Shown here: one piece after another, positions 1-8,386 of the stretch
How positions within the stretch are numbered: position 1 is the first letter of the stretch
Layout of the letters: the number at the start of each line of letters is the position of its first letter
Source: Paramixta manurensis
Lineage (GTDB): Bacteria > Pseudomonadota > Gammaproteobacteria > Enterobacterales > Enterobacteriaceae
Assembly: GCF_013285385.1 (NCBI RefSeq)
Contig: NZ_CP054212.1
Location: 4,030,001 to 4,094,000 of the forward strand
Length of the DNA stretch: 64,000 bases
Direction of reading: 5' to 3'
The notes under the pieces: generated by a model
The model's database searches: none
What the model saw: the letters and a program-made list of their open reading frames with translations, nothing else
What the model was told of the DNA's origin: nothing
Program-made: the position numbers and the translations under genes

Positions 1-1
1 G

Positions 2-130
2 GAAGAGAACGAAGTTAATCATGCCGGGTTGGCGACCTCACGCAGCACCGCCCGGTTATTAACTGAAATACGTCGTCAGACTGGCGTGGTCTTTCCGGCG
101 GATAACCCACATTCGTCAGCGGCTGTGTAA
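2..130 (+). CDS. C-terminal end of a Gfo/Idh/MocA-family oxidoreductase (YgjR-like), cut by the left edge
   Basis: The open frame enters from the left edge and ends at TAA 128-130, giving 42 residues. They include an LLTEIRRQTGVVFPAD-like segment, which resembles the last helix and tail of Gfo/Idh/MocA NAD(P)-dependent oxidoreductases, where a 'vlD.iR.q.gi.yP' ending is common. In E. coli the gene just upstream of alx is ygjR, a member of that family, so both position and residues agree. The catalytic and Rossmann parts lie outside the window, so substrate and activity cannot be judged. Confidence 0.55.
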   Translation, partial: EENEVNHAGLATSRSTARLLTEIRRQTGVVFPADNPHSSAAV

Positions 131-159
131 ATATTTCTAAATATTACTGCCGCACGTTG

Positions 160-296
160 CTTCCCGTCTCGGCTGAACGTATCTTAGCGTTCAGCAAAGG
201 GGAGTAACTCTTTAAGCCGAATGATCGTCATTACGGTGCTGACGCACCCGGTCTTCGGGCAATCCGGATCTTATTCCGCGTTGTGAGTGAGACCTT
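160..296 (+). ncRNA. yybP-ykoY (Mn2+/pH-responsive) riboswitch in the alx leader
   Basis: The leader upstream of alx has the conserved CAAAGGGGAGTAA block at about 195-207. It also has the GACGCACCCGG segment near 241, a GGGCAA segment, and a closing GTCTC (166-170) / GAGAC (288-292) pairing. These are hallmarks of the yybP-ykoY family, and E. coli alx is preceded by the same element (its alkaline-pH-responsive PRE). Binding Mn2+ and/or alkaline pH is expected to let transcription and translation proceed into alx. The terminator hairpin directly after it is the natural expression platform. Confidence 0.85.
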
Positions 297-314
297 GCCA
301 GAAGGCAAGGTTTT
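291..314 (+). terminator. Intrinsic terminator/expression platform of the alx riboswitch
   Basis: ACCTTGCC-AGAA-GGCAAGGTTTT forms a perfect stem followed by a T run. Its 5' arm overlaps the closing stem of the riboswitch, so the two folds exclude each other in part. This suits a ligand-controlled attenuator for alx. Confidence 0.75.
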
Positions 315-365
315 GCTGTTGCGCGATAACACGGCAGCCGTCTTCTGAATCTCAACCGTGTTTGT

Positions 366-476
366 ATACCCTAAAGACTTCGGGCAGCAAAAGTGTGGAT
401 TCCGATGAGCTTACTGCTGGTCAGTAACTCGGGTGAGCGAACGCTGCGAAACGCCAGTTTGAAGTATGACGGGTAT
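366..476 (+). repeat. Palindromic intergenic repeat element inside the alx 5' leader
   Basis: The element is bounded by ATACCC (366-371) and GGGTAT (471-476). Inside these are ACTTC and GAAGT, each five bases from the termini. The interior carries GGGTGAGCGAACGC-type sequence, as I recall from abundant palindromic repeats of Serratia, Yersinia, Pectobacterium and Erwinia genomes. It lies between the riboswitch and the alx start, 15 bases before the ATG, so it will be transcribed as part of the alx leader. A shorter relative is at 9674-9740. Confidence 0.65.
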
Positions 477-490
477 TACTGGATAAGATT

Positions 491-1459
491 ATGCATACCA
501 TCGGCACACCGCTTCTCTGGGGCAGCTTCGCTGTCGTTGTACTCATTATGCTGGCGATCGACCTTTTGTTACAGGGGCGGCGCGGCGCACACACCATGTC
601 ACTCCGTCAGGCGGCAATCTGGTCGCTGGTTTGGATCACCCTCTCCCTGTTGTTCAGCGCCGCATTTTGGTGGTACCTCGATGGCAGCCTCGGGCGCGCA
701 ACGGCAAATACGCAAACGCTGGCCTTTTTGACCGGCTATATTCTGGAAAAGGCCTTAGCGGTTGATAACGTTTTTGTCTGGCTGATGCTGTTCAGCTACT
801 TCTCCGTGCCGGCAAACCTACAACGTCGCGTATTAATTTACGGTGTGCTGGGTGCCATTGTGCTGCGCACCCTCATGATCTTCGCCGGTAGCTGGCTGGT
901 GACACAGTTTAGTTGGATCCTCTACCTGTTTGGCGCGTTCCTGTTATTTACCGGCATCAAAATGGCGCTGGCGAAAGAAGGTCATCAATCTCCGGGCGAC
1001 AAGCCGGTGGTGCGCTGGTTGCGCCGCCATCTGCGGATGACTGACCGGTTAGAGGGGGAGAAGTTTTTTGTGCGCAAAAATGGCCTCTTATTCGCCACGC
1101 CTCTGTTATTGGTACTGGTAATGGTGGAATTGAGCGATGTGATTTTCGCCGTAGACAGTATTCCGGCAATTTTTGCCGTCACCACCGATCCGTTCATCGT
1201 GCTCACCTCGAATCTGTTTGCCATTCTCGGCTTACGTGCCATGTACTTCCTGCTGGCGAATGTGGCAGAGCGTTTCTCCATGTTGAAATATGGCCTGGCG
1301 ATTGTGCTGATATTTATCGGCTTCAAGATGTTAATTATCGACATCTGGCACATCCCGGTTTCCATTTCCCTCAGTGTGATTGGCGCTATTTTAACGCTCA
1401 CTCTGCTGATTAATGCGTGGGTTAACCACAGGAATGACCGCCGCAGCCAGAGAAAATAA
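491..1459 (+). CDS. alx: Alx, TerC-family inner-membrane Mn2+ exporter
   Basis: This is a 322-residue TerC-family membrane protein with about nine hydrophobic segments; E. coli Alx is 321. The acidic motif LEKALAVDNVF in the first half and MVELSDVIFAVDSIPAIF in the second are the paired TerC signatures, thought to bind the metal inside the membrane. In E. coli, Alx is induced by alkaline pH and Mn2+ and helps export Mn2+. The riboswitch at 160-296 supports the same control here. The ATG at 491 follows a long leader, and a strong terminator follows the stop. Confidence 0.93.
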   Translation: MHTIGTPLLWGSFAVVVLIMLAIDLLLQGRRGAHTMSLRQAAIWSLVWITLSLLFSAAFWWYLDGSLGRATANTQTLAFLTGYILEKALAVDNVFVWLMLFSYFSVPANLQRRVLIYGVLGAIVLRTLMIFAGSWLVTQFSWILYLFGAFLLFTGIKMALAKEGHQSPGDKPVVRWLRRHLRMTDRLEGEKFFVRKNGLLFATPLLLVLVMVELSDVIFAVDSIPAIFAVTTDPFIVLTSNLFAILGLRAMYFLLANVAERFSMLKYGLAIVLIFIGFKMLIIDIWHIPVSISLSVIGAILTLTLLINAWVNHRNDRRSQRK

Positions 1460-1467
1460 TCCACCAG

Positions 1468-1493
1468 CGGGGCGCCCTTAGCCCCGTTTTTTA
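1468..1493 (+). terminator. Intrinsic terminator of alx
   Basis: CGGGGC and GCCCCG arms around a 7-base loop are followed by six T residues, just after the alx stop codon. Confidence 0.85.
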
Positions 1494-1686
1494 TTCCGTC
1501 AATACGCCAATTATCCCGACGCTAGCGCTGTCACAAAACCCTAAGCCGAAGCTTATAAAAGTTGATCATGCTATCAATGGCAGAATTTACTCTTTTTCTG
1601 GCGGCTTAATTCCTTATACTCCACCAGGCAAACGCAACATCCCCTCACTAGGGCTTTAAAAAAACAATTAAGGATTTCGACAAACG

Positions 1687-2919
1687 ATGGATAAAAACCC
1701 CTCTGGATTGGCTGCCCGTTTATTACGCGGTAGCCTGGTAAAGCAGATTATTATTGGGTTGATTGCCGGTATCGCGCTGGCTTGGTTTTCGAAAGATGCC
1801 GCGCTGACGGTTGGGCTGTTAGGGTCACTGTTTGTTAGCGCGCTGAAAGCCGTTGCGCCGCTGCTGGTATTAGTCTTGGTGATCGCCTCAATCGCTAACC
1901 ATAAGCACGGACAAAAAACCAGTATTCGCCCTATCGTAATGCTCTACTTGCTCAGCACCTTCTTTGCCGCTGTCGTGGCGGTCGTTATGAGCCATCTGGT
2001 GCCGCAAACGCTGACGCTAAGCGCCGCTCAAACCGACATTACGCCACCTTCCGGGATTGCCGAAGTGCTGCATGGGTTGTTGATGAGCATGGTCGCCAAC
2101 CCGATCGAGGCGCTGATGCACGCCAACTATATCGGCATTTTGGTCTGGGCGATTGGTCTTGGTATCGCCTTTCGTCATAGCAGCGAAACCACGAAGCAAA
2201 TATTGAATGATGCCTCCCACGCGGTAACCTATGTGGTGCGGGTAGTGATTCGCTGTGCGCCAATCGGTATTTTCGGGCTGGTGGCCTCGATCCTTGCTTC
2301 CACTGGTTTTTCCGCATTATGGAACTATGCGCATCTGCTGGCGCTGCTAATTGGTTGTATGCTGCTGATGGCGTTGGTGTTTAACCCTCTGCTGGTGTAC
2401 TGGAAGCTTCGTCGTAACCCTTATCCGCTGGTGTTTACCTGTTTGCGAGAAAGTGGCGTCACCGCCTTCTTTACCCGTAGCTCGGCGGCAAATATCCCGG
2501 TCAATATGGCATTAGCAAAACGGTTAAAGCTGGATGAAGACACCTATTCTGTTTCCATTCCGCTTGGCGCCACCATCAGTATGGCGGGCGCGTCAATCAC
2601 CATTACCGTGTTAACGCTGGCGGCGGTCAATACATTAGGTATCAACGTCGATGTTCCGACCGCTATCCTTCTCAGCGTGGTCGCCTCACTGTGTGCCTGC
2701 GGCGCATCCGGCGTCGCGGGCGGATCGCTTCTGCTGATCCCGGTGGCCTGCAATATGTTTGGTATTCCCAATGAGGTGGCAATGCAGGTGGTGGCGGTTG
2801 GCTTTATTATCGGCGTGTTGCAGGATTCAGCGGAAACCGCACTCAACTCTTCGACCGATATTCTGTTCACCGCCGCGGTCTGTCAGGCTGAGGAAGCGCG
2901 TGAGATGCAAAAAGCGTAA
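1687..2919 (+). CDS. sstT: SstT, Na+/serine-threonine symporter
   Basis: This is a 410-residue protein of the dicarboxylate/amino acid:cation symporter family, about the same length as E. coli SstT (414). The fold is visible as repeated hydrophobic segments. The serine-rich re-entrant loop FFTRSSAANIPVNM lies at about 260-275, followed by the second hairpin PLGATISMAGASITI. It imports L-serine and L-threonine with Na+. The upstream stretch 1494-1686 should hold its promoter; an AT-rich CCTTATACT block near 1611 could be a -10. The position after alx is as in E. coli. Confidence 0.93.
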   Translation: MDKNPSGLAARLLRGSLVKQIIIGLIAGIALAWFSKDAALTVGLLGSLFVSALKAVAPLLVLVLVIASIANHKHGQKTSIRPIVMLYLLSTFFAAVVAVVMSHLVPQTLTLSAAQTDITPPSGIAEVLHGLLMSMVANPIEALMHANYIGILVWAIGLGIAFRHSSETTKQILNDASHAVTYVVRVVIRCAPIGIFGLVASILASTGFSALWNYAHLLALLIGCMLLMALVFNPLLVYWKLRRNPYPLVFTCLRESGVTAFFTRSSAANIPVNMALAKRLKLDEDTYSVSIPLGATISMAGASITITVLTLAAVNTLGINVDVPTAILLSVVASLCACGASGVAGGSLLLIPVACNMFGIPNEVAMQVVAVGFIIGVLQDSAETALNSSTDILFTAAVCQAEEAREMQKA

Positions 2920-2930
2920 TCAGGATACGC

Positions 2931-2951
2931 CGGGGCGACATGTTCGCCCCT
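2931..2951. terminator. GC-rich hairpin between convergent sstT and uxaA
   Basis: GGGGCGA-CATGT-TCGCCCC is a perfect 7-bp stem between the two convergent stop codons. There is little T run on either side, so termination is likely but not strongly supported. Confidence 0.5.
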
Positions 2952-4441
2952 TACAACGTGACGCCGCTTTTGAAAATGGCGAGTTCACGAAAATCATTTC
3001 GCTCATTACAGGTTGCCTCTCCATTGGCAACCGCCACCAGATAATCGACAAACTCATTTAATAACGTCGCCATACTGACGCCATGAATTAAACGCCCGGC
3101 ATCGAAATCAATCCAGTGAGGTTTCTTCTGCGCCAGCTCGCTATTAGTGGCGATTTTAACCGTCGGCACAAACCCACCATAGGGCGTGCCGCGCCCGGTA
3201 CTAAATAACACCATCTGGCAGCCGGCGGCGGCTAGCGCGCTGGTGGCAACCGCATCATTACCGGGCGCACTCAACAAATTCAGGCCGCGTGACCGCAACC
3301 GCGCGCCATATTCCAGCACATCCATCACTTGGCTTTGCCCCGCTTTCTGGGTACAGCCGAGGGATTTCTCTTCCAGCGTCGTAATCCCGCCAGCCTTATT
3401 GCCCGGTGAGGGATTTTCGTAAATCGGTTGATGGTGGTCGATGAAATAGCGCTTAAAGTCATTGATCATCGCCACGGTTTTCCCGAAGGTTTCCTCATCC
3501 TGGCAGCGGCTCATCAGCAGGTGCTCCGCGCCAAACATCTCCGGAACTTCGGTTAACACCGTGGTTCCTCCATTAGCAATAACATAATCGGAAAAACGCC
3601 CTAACAGTGGATTAGCGGTAATCCCGGACAGGCCGTCCGAGCCGCCACACTCAAGACCAAACCTTAGCTCGCTCAGCCAACCGGGTTGACGCTTATCATG
3701 GCGCATTGCCTGATATAGCCGCTGGAGGTGCTCTACACCGGCGGCAACTTCATCGTCCTGTTGTTGGCACACCATAAAGCTCACCCGTTGCCGATCGAAT
3801 TCGCCCAACGTGTCACGGAACATCTCAACCTGATTGTTTTCGCACCCCAGCCCAATCACCAGTACCGCACCAGCATTCGGATGGTGCACCATGTTTTGCA
3901 ATAACCGGCGAGTATTTTCGTGATCCTGACCAAGCTGCGAACAACCGAAGGGATGGCTAAACAGATACGCGCCATCAATCTCCGGCGCGCCATCACTCTG
4001 TTGTAAAAAACGTTGTAAGACCTGACGAGCGATGCCATTAACGCAGCCCACCGTCGGTAAGATCCAGAGCTCATTGCGGATCCCTGGCGCCCCGTTCGCG
4101 CGGCGATAAAGTTGCACCTCGCGATCGACCGCCTGCGGCGGAAGGCATATCTTTTCAGGCTGGTAGCGGTACTCATCGAGGTCGCTGAGATTAGTGCGCA
4201 GGTTATCGGTATGCACCCCCTCACCCGCCGCAATAGCGCGTCTGGCATGGCCAATGGGGACGCCGTATTTGATCACTAATGCCTCGGCAGGTATCGCCTG
4301 CAAGGCAAACTTATGGCCGCGTTCCACTGGCTGCGTTAGCGTAACCGTTCCCGGCGCAAACGTAACCACTTCTCCGACAGCCAGGTCGCGTAGCGCCACC
4401 GCCACATTATCGCCCGGCGCTATTTGTATCGCTGGTCGCAT
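2951..4441 (-). CDS. uxaA: UxaA, altronate dehydratase
   Basis: This 496-residue protein (E. coli UxaA 495) has an N-terminal SAF/UxaA domain (about 1-80) and a large C-terminal dehydratase domain. Visible signatures include HPFGCSQLG, GLGCENNQ, the central LECGGSDGLSG motif and TEVPEMFGAE. It dehydrates D-altronate to 2-keto-3-deoxygluconate in the galacturonate branch of hexuronate catabolism, in the cytoplasm with a metal cofactor. It follows uxaC by 27 bases on the same strand, so the two form one operon. The ATG at 4441 has GGAGAG upstream. uxaB, encoding the intermediate reductase, is not in this window. Confidence 0.95.
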   Translation of the reverse strand: MRPAIQIAPGDNVAVALRDLAVGEVVTFAPGTVTLTQPVERGHKFALQAIPAEALVIKYGVPIGHARRAIAAGEGVHTDNLRTNLSDLDEYRYQPEKICLPPQAVDREVQLYRRANGAPGIRNELWILPTVGCVNGIARQVLQRFLQQSDGAPEIDGAYLFSHPFGCSQLGQDHENTRRLLQNMVHHPNAGAVLVIGLGCENNQVEMFRDTLGEFDRQRVSFMVCQQQDDEVAAGVEHLQRLYQAMRHDKRQPGWLSELRFGLECGGSDGLSGITANPLLGRFSDYVIANGGTTVLTEVPEMFGAEHLLMSRCQDEETFGKTVAMINDFKRYFIDHHQPIYENPSPGNKAGGITTLEEKSLGCTQKAGQSQVMDVLEYGARLRSRGLNLLSAPGNDAVATSALAAAGCQMVLFSTGRGTPYGGFVPTVKIATNSELAQKKPHWIDFDAGRLIHGVSMATLLNEFVDYLVAVANGEATCNERNDFRELAIFKSGVTL

Positions 4442-4468
4442 CGCTGTTCTCTCCGCTGGTTTTCGGGT

Positions 4469-5878
4469 TTACAGCTCAATCGCAAAGTAATCGCGCGCAT
4501 TATTAAAGCAGATGTTTTTCACCATCGTACCGAGCAGTTCAATATCTGCTGGCGCTTCACCGGCATCAACCCAACCGCCAATCATTTGGCACAGCAACCG
4601 ACGAAAATACTCGTGGCGGGTATAAGAGAGGAAACTGCGACTATCGGTGAGCATGCCAACAAAGCGACTGAGCAAACCAATTTGCGCTAACTGTGTGATT
4701 TGACGTTGCATACCATCCAGTTGATCGTTAAACCACCATGCGGAGCCAAACTGCATTTTGCCTGCCGCGCCCTCGCCCTGAAAATTGCCCGCCATCGTGG
4801 CGATCACCTCGTTATCGCGCGGATTGAGGCAGTAAAGGATAGTTTTGGGCAGTGCATTATCGCGATTTTGTGCATCAAGCAGCCGCGATAGCGGCTCCGC
4901 CAATGGGCGATCGTTAATGGAGTCGAACCCGACATCTGCGCCAATCAAATTAAACTGGCGGCGATTGTTATTACGCAGCGCGCCAATATGATATTGCTGC
5001 ACCCAACCGCGGCGGGCGTACTCACTGCCCAGCCAAACCAATACGGCGGTTTTAAACTGCGCCACCTCCTGCTCTGAAGGCGCGTTGCCGGCTAAACGTC
5101 GCGCGAGAATCGCATCCAGCGTGGCCTCATCCGCCTCGGCGAACAGCACCACGTCCAACGCATGGTCGGAGACCTTACAACCATGGGCCGCGAAGTGATC
5201 AAGCCGACGGCTTAACGCCTGGCGAAGATCCCCGAAGCGCTCGATCGCCACATCGGCAACCGCAGAAAGCGCCTGCATATACTCCGGGAACCCCTCAGCC
5301 GCAAGGTTAAAGGCTTTGTCAGGCCGCCAACTGGGCAAGACTTTGACGCCAAAACTGGCATCCTGCGCTAAGGCATGGTGATGGCGTAAATCATCAATCG
5401 GATCGTCGGTCGTACCGACCATTTTTACCTTCATCTGGGTCATAATACCGCGGGCGCTAAACGCACCCTGCGTTAATAACGCGTTACACCGATCCCAAAT
5501 GTGATCGGCGGTTTTCTCTGATAACAAGACATTGGTGATACCAAATGGCCGCCGCAACTCCAGATGCGTCCAGTGGTACAGCGGGTTACCGATGGTATGC
5601 GGCACCGTCGCCGCCCAGGCATCAAATTTTTGCCGGTCGCTGGCATCGCCGGTACAGAAAGCTTCCGCAACGCCATTCGCTCGCATCGCGCGCCATTTAT
5701 AGTGGTCACCTTTTAGCCATATATCGTATAGGTTTTTAAAACGGTAATTTTCGGCGATTTGTTGCGGCGGGAGGTGGCAATGATAATCAAAAATAGGCTG
5801 GTCGGCGGCGTAATCATGAAACAGACGACGGGCAAATTCGCCATTAAGTAAAAAATCTTCAGTCATAAAACCAGACAT
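4469..5878 (-). CDS. uxaC: UxaC, glucuronate/galacturonate isomerase
   Basis: This 469-residue amidohydrolase-fold isomerase matches E. coli UxaC (470) almost end to end. The metal-binding motif FDYHCHLPPQQI is near residue 30, with NPLYHWTHLELRRPFG and GMLTDSRSFLSYTRHEYFRR further on. It converts D-glucuronate to D-fructuronate and D-galacturonate to D-tagaturonate, the first cytoplasmic step of hexuronate use. It heads the uxaCA operon. In E. coli the divergent neighbours are the transporter exuT and the repressor exuR. Both are missing here, so uptake and control must come from elsewhere. Confidence 0.95.
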   Translation of the reverse strand: MSGFMTEDFLLNGEFARRLFHDYAADQPIFDYHCHLPPQQIAENYRFKNLYDIWLKGDHYKWRAMRANGVAEAFCTGDASDRQKFDAWAATVPHTIGNPLYHWTHLELRRPFGITNVLLSEKTADHIWDRCNALLTQGAFSARGIMTQMKVKMVGTTDDPIDDLRHHHALAQDASFGVKVLPSWRPDKAFNLAAEGFPEYMQALSAVADVAIERFGDLRQALSRRLDHFAAHGCKVSDHALDVVLFAEADEATLDAILARRLAGNAPSEQEVAQFKTAVLVWLGSEYARRGWVQQYHIGALRNNNRRQFNLIGADVGFDSINDRPLAEPLSRLLDAQNRDNALPKTILYCLNPRDNEVIATMAGNFQGEGAAGKMQFGSAWWFNDQLDGMQRQITQLAQIGLLSRFVGMLTDSRSFLSYTRHEYFRRLLCQMIGGWVDAGEAPADIELLGTMVKNICFNNARDYFAIEL

Positions 5879-6417
5879 ATCAGCTTCCTCTCACCAGATA
5901 TTTGAATAGCACGTCAACACCTGACATGCCCTAACGCTAAGATGACCATCGCTGGAATAGGGATGTGCGGAACCGCTATCTTGTTACAAAAATGTAAATT
6001 AATAGCCTGGCAGTATTTCATATTGTGCCGCCGGGTTTTGTGATGTTATTCAACAGTGGAAAACGCCAGCGGTTAAAAATCGTTTTTTCGACGTTTATCG
6101 CCCATACTGAGTCAGAAAAGTTACATTAGTGTCAGCCTGTGTAAAGCTCCTTCCAGAGCGTGCCTTTCAACGGTAAAACTCCCTGTCGACGAACAGTTTC
6201 CCCTGTCTCCCTAAAGGGAATTTTGTTACAGTTATCTGCCTTTTCTTACCTTTTGAGGCGCCAGAAAGACGCCGCGCCGGTTTTAAGCGCCTAAAGGCGG
6301 ACAAATCCTTTTCAGGCAGCGGGCGGAGCCGGGAACAATAATCAAATAGAACCCATCGGCCTTCGCCTCTGCGTATAAACCACAATCCGGTAAGACATTG
6401 AAGTTCAGGAACACTTA
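5879..6417. other. 539-bp intergenic region between divergent uxaCA and yqjA; site of absent exuT/exuR
   Basis: No convincing gene or gene remnant is visible. It should contain the uxaCA promoter (left part) and the yqjA promoter (right part). The first 200 bases are AT-rich with a CRP-like half site. The segment 6240-6340 is GC-rich with GGCGCCAGAAAGACGCCGCGCC, which could fold weakly. In E. coli this interval holds exuT and exuR. Confidence 0.6.
6036..6057. promoter_or_regulatory. Possible CRP site upstream of uxaCA
   Basis: TGTGA-TGTTAT-TCAAC at 6039-6054 matches the left half of the CRP consensus (TGTGA-N6-TCACA) exactly and three of five positions in the right half. CRP control of uxaCA is established in E. 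coli. The site lies about 160 bases from the uxaC start, so it is only a candidate. Confidence 0.3.
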
Positions 6418-7095
6418 ATGGATATTTTGAAAGCGTTGTTACACGCCTTGTGGCAACAAGATTTTGAAACCCTGGCCGATCCGACGCTGGTCTGGGCGAT
6501 CTACGGCCTGCTGTTTATGATTCTGTTTCTTGAAAATGGCCTGCTGCCCGCCGCATTTTTGCCCGGCGATAGTTTATTAATTTTAGTCGGCGTGTTGATT
6601 GCAAAAGGCACGATGAATTTTCCTTTAACGCTATTTATTTTGACCACTGCCGCCAGCCTGGGGTGCTGGGTCAGCTACATACAAGGAAAGTGGCTGGGTA
6701 ATACCGCTACGGTGCAAAACTGGCTATCGCATTTACCGGCGCAATATCACCAGCGCGCACATCGTTTGTTTCACCGGCATGGTCTTTCCGCGCTATTAAT
6801 GGGGCGCTTTATCGCCTTCGTGCGCACTCTGTTGCCCACAATCGCTGGCCTGTCCGGCCTGGATAATACGCGTTTCCAGTTTTTTAACTGGATGAGCGGT
6901 TTCCTGTGGGTATTTATTTTGACCGTTTTCGGTTTCGCGTTGGGTAAAACCCCGATTTTCCGCCGTTATGAAGATGAACTGATGTTCTGTTTAATGCTGC
7001 TGCCACTGGTATTGCTGGTGTTTGGCCTGTTCGGATCGCTGTACGTGCTGTGGCGTAAAAAACGTAGCGTTAGCCATGATAAGGGGCAGAACTGA
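6418..7095 (+). CDS. yqjA: YqjA, DedA-family inner-membrane protein
   Basis: This 225-residue DedA/VTT-domain membrane protein (E. coli YqjA 220) has the family landmarks FLENGLLPAAFLPGDSLL near residues 40-55, a GxxxG-rich central stretch, and the GRFIAFVRTLLPTIAGLSG motif near 125-145. Its acidic and arginine residues are needed for proton-driven function in DedA proteins. E. coli YqjA supports growth at alkaline pH and osmosensing. The stop codon overlaps the mzrA start (TGATG), so the two are translationally coupled, as in E. coli. Confidence 0.93.
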   Translation: MDILKALLHALWQQDFETLADPTLVWAIYGLLFMILFLENGLLPAAFLPGDSLLILVGVLIAKGTMNFPLTLFILTTAASLGCWVSYIQGKWLGNTATVQNWLSHLPAQYHQRAHRLFHRHGLSALLMGRFIAFVRTLLPTIAGLSGLDNTRFQFFNWMSGFLWVFILTVFGFALGKTPIFRRYEDELMFCLMLLPLVLLVFGLFGSLYVLWRKKRSVSHDKGQN

Positions 7096-7472
7096 TGCGC
7101 CAGCATACTTTCCGCCACCGCACGTTGCCGTGGTTACTGTTTGGCGTAGCGTTGCTACTGGTGGTCGCGCTGACGCCACGGTTGTTGCGTGATGAAAGCG
7201 CACTGCAAATCAGGGTTTCAAGCCAGGGCGTAACTTTGCCTGATGGTTTCTATGTGTATCAGCGATTAAATGCGCAAGGTATACAAATTAAAAGTATTAC
7301 TCCCTCTGGCGATACGCTGGTAATCCATTTCGACTCCAGCGAAGAGAGTCAGGCGGCGCAAAAAGCGTTGCATGAAATCTTCCCCTACGGTTTTGTCATC
7401 GCCCAGATTGAGTCCGGCGCAGACAGACACTGGCTGAGTAAAATTCGTTTCCACTCGTTATGGGTCGGCTAA
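7095..7472 (+). CDS. mzrA: MzrA, EnvZ/OmpR signalling modulator
   Basis: This 125-residue protein (E. coli MzrA 127) has one N-terminal membrane segment at about 13-30 (LPWLLFGVALLLVVAL) and a periplasmic domain ending in a conserved WLSKIR stretch. In E. coli it binds the sensor kinase EnvZ and links the Cpx envelope-stress response to OmpR. It overlaps yqjA by one base. No obvious terminator is seen in the 194 bases before yqjC. Confidence 0.88.
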   Translation: MRQHTFRHRTLPWLLFGVALLLVVALTPRLLRDESALQIRVSSQGVTLPDGFYVYQRLNAQGIQIKSITPSGDTLVIHFDSSEESQAAQKALHEIFPYGFVIAQIESGADRHWLSKIRFHSLWVG

Positions 7473-7666
7473 TCGGCCATGTCGTCGCCCACGTTGCGGC
7501 GGCGTAGGCGCCATCTTCTTGCTGCTTCCACTTTGAGCTTTAAGCAATTACTGACTATTCTTAACTGACGTTACCCACATTATGGTTCGCCTGATACGGG
7601 CATTAACGCTATCACTACCGTTCAAAGGGAACGGGCGGCAACCCAACAAAGGAAGGTCACAATCCA

Positions 7667-8038
7667 ATGAAGCCTCGCTACATGCTCTGTTCCGTTCTTC
7701 TCGTCCTCCCGGGCCTGGCACAGGCCGCAGAAACGCTCTGTATGCAGAAAGAGAAGGACATTCAACATGAAATTCAGATGGCGCAACAGCACGATAATCA
7801 GCGCCGCGTTAACGGGCTGGAGCGTGCGTTGACCGAGGTGCGTGCCAGTTGTACCGATGCCAAGCTAAAAGCCGCGCATCAGGAGAGGATTGAGGCGAAA
7901 CAGAAAGAGGTTGCTGAACGCGAGCAGGACCTCAAAGAGGCCAAAGAAAAAGGCGATAAAGACAAAATTGCCAAACGAGAAAGAAAATTACAGGAAGAAC
8001 GTGACGAGTTAAAGCAACTACAAGCCGCTCCCTGGTAA
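7667..8038 (+). CDS. yqjC: YqjC, DUF1090 periplasmic protein
   Basis: This 123-residue protein has a signal peptide (about 1-20, cleaved near AQA-AETLC) and a long charged helix with heptad-like K/E/Q repeats, as in the DUF1090 family. Two cysteines, one near the mature N-terminus and one at about residue 64, may pair. An AAGGAAGG Shine-Dalgarno lies upstream. The function is unknown. It heads the yqjCDEK run, which E. coli expresses in stationary phase. Confidence 0.88.
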   Translation: MKPRYMLCSVLLVLPGLAQAAETLCMQKEKDIQHEIQMAQQHDNQRRVNGLERALTEVRASCTDAKLKAAHQERIEAKQKEVAEREQDLKEAKEKGDKDKIAKRERKLQEERDELKQLQAAPW

Positions 8039-8080
8039 CGTTCTAATCGAGTCATTTAGTTGATTTTAAAGGAGTATAAC

Positions 8081-8386
8081 ATGTCAAAAGATACTACATC
8101 TGAACACCTTCGCGCTGAATTAAAGAATCTGGCTGATACGTTGGAGGAGGTGCTTAGCACCTCTACCGATAAATCCAAATCTGAGCTGGATAAGCTGCGC
8201 AATAAAGCGCGTAATGCGTTGGATGCTTCACGCGAGCGTCTCGGTGAATCGGGTGATCGTATCGCCCAAACCACGCGCGAAGCGGCGGGCCTCGCCGATG
8301 ATTATGTGCGTGAAAATCCGTGGCATGGCGTGGGTATTGGCGCCGCCATTGGCGTGGTGTTAGGCGTCTTGCTGACACGTCGTTAA
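8081..8386 (+). CDS. yqjD: YqjD, ElaB/YqjD/DUF883 membrane-anchored ribosome-binding protein
   Basis: The product has 101 residues, the same as E. coli YqjD. It has an N-terminal helical region, a conserved VRENPWHGVGIGAAIG motif and one C-terminal membrane segment ending in TRR. An in-frame ATG at 8060 is possible, but the ATG at 8081 has AAAGGAG at the right distance and matches the family start. In E. coli, YqjD tethers ribosomes to the inner membrane in stationary phase. Confidence 0.92.
   Translation: MSKDTTSEHLRAELKNLADTLEEVLSTSTDKSKSELDKLRNKARNALDASRERLGESGDRIAQTTREAAGLADDYVRENPWHGVGIGAAIGVVLGVLLTRR

Noticed and set aside
6139..6178. CpxR-like GTAAA repeats upstream of yqjA
   Set aside because: The two GTAAA words are about 31 bases apart, not the 10-base phase that CpxR boxes need.
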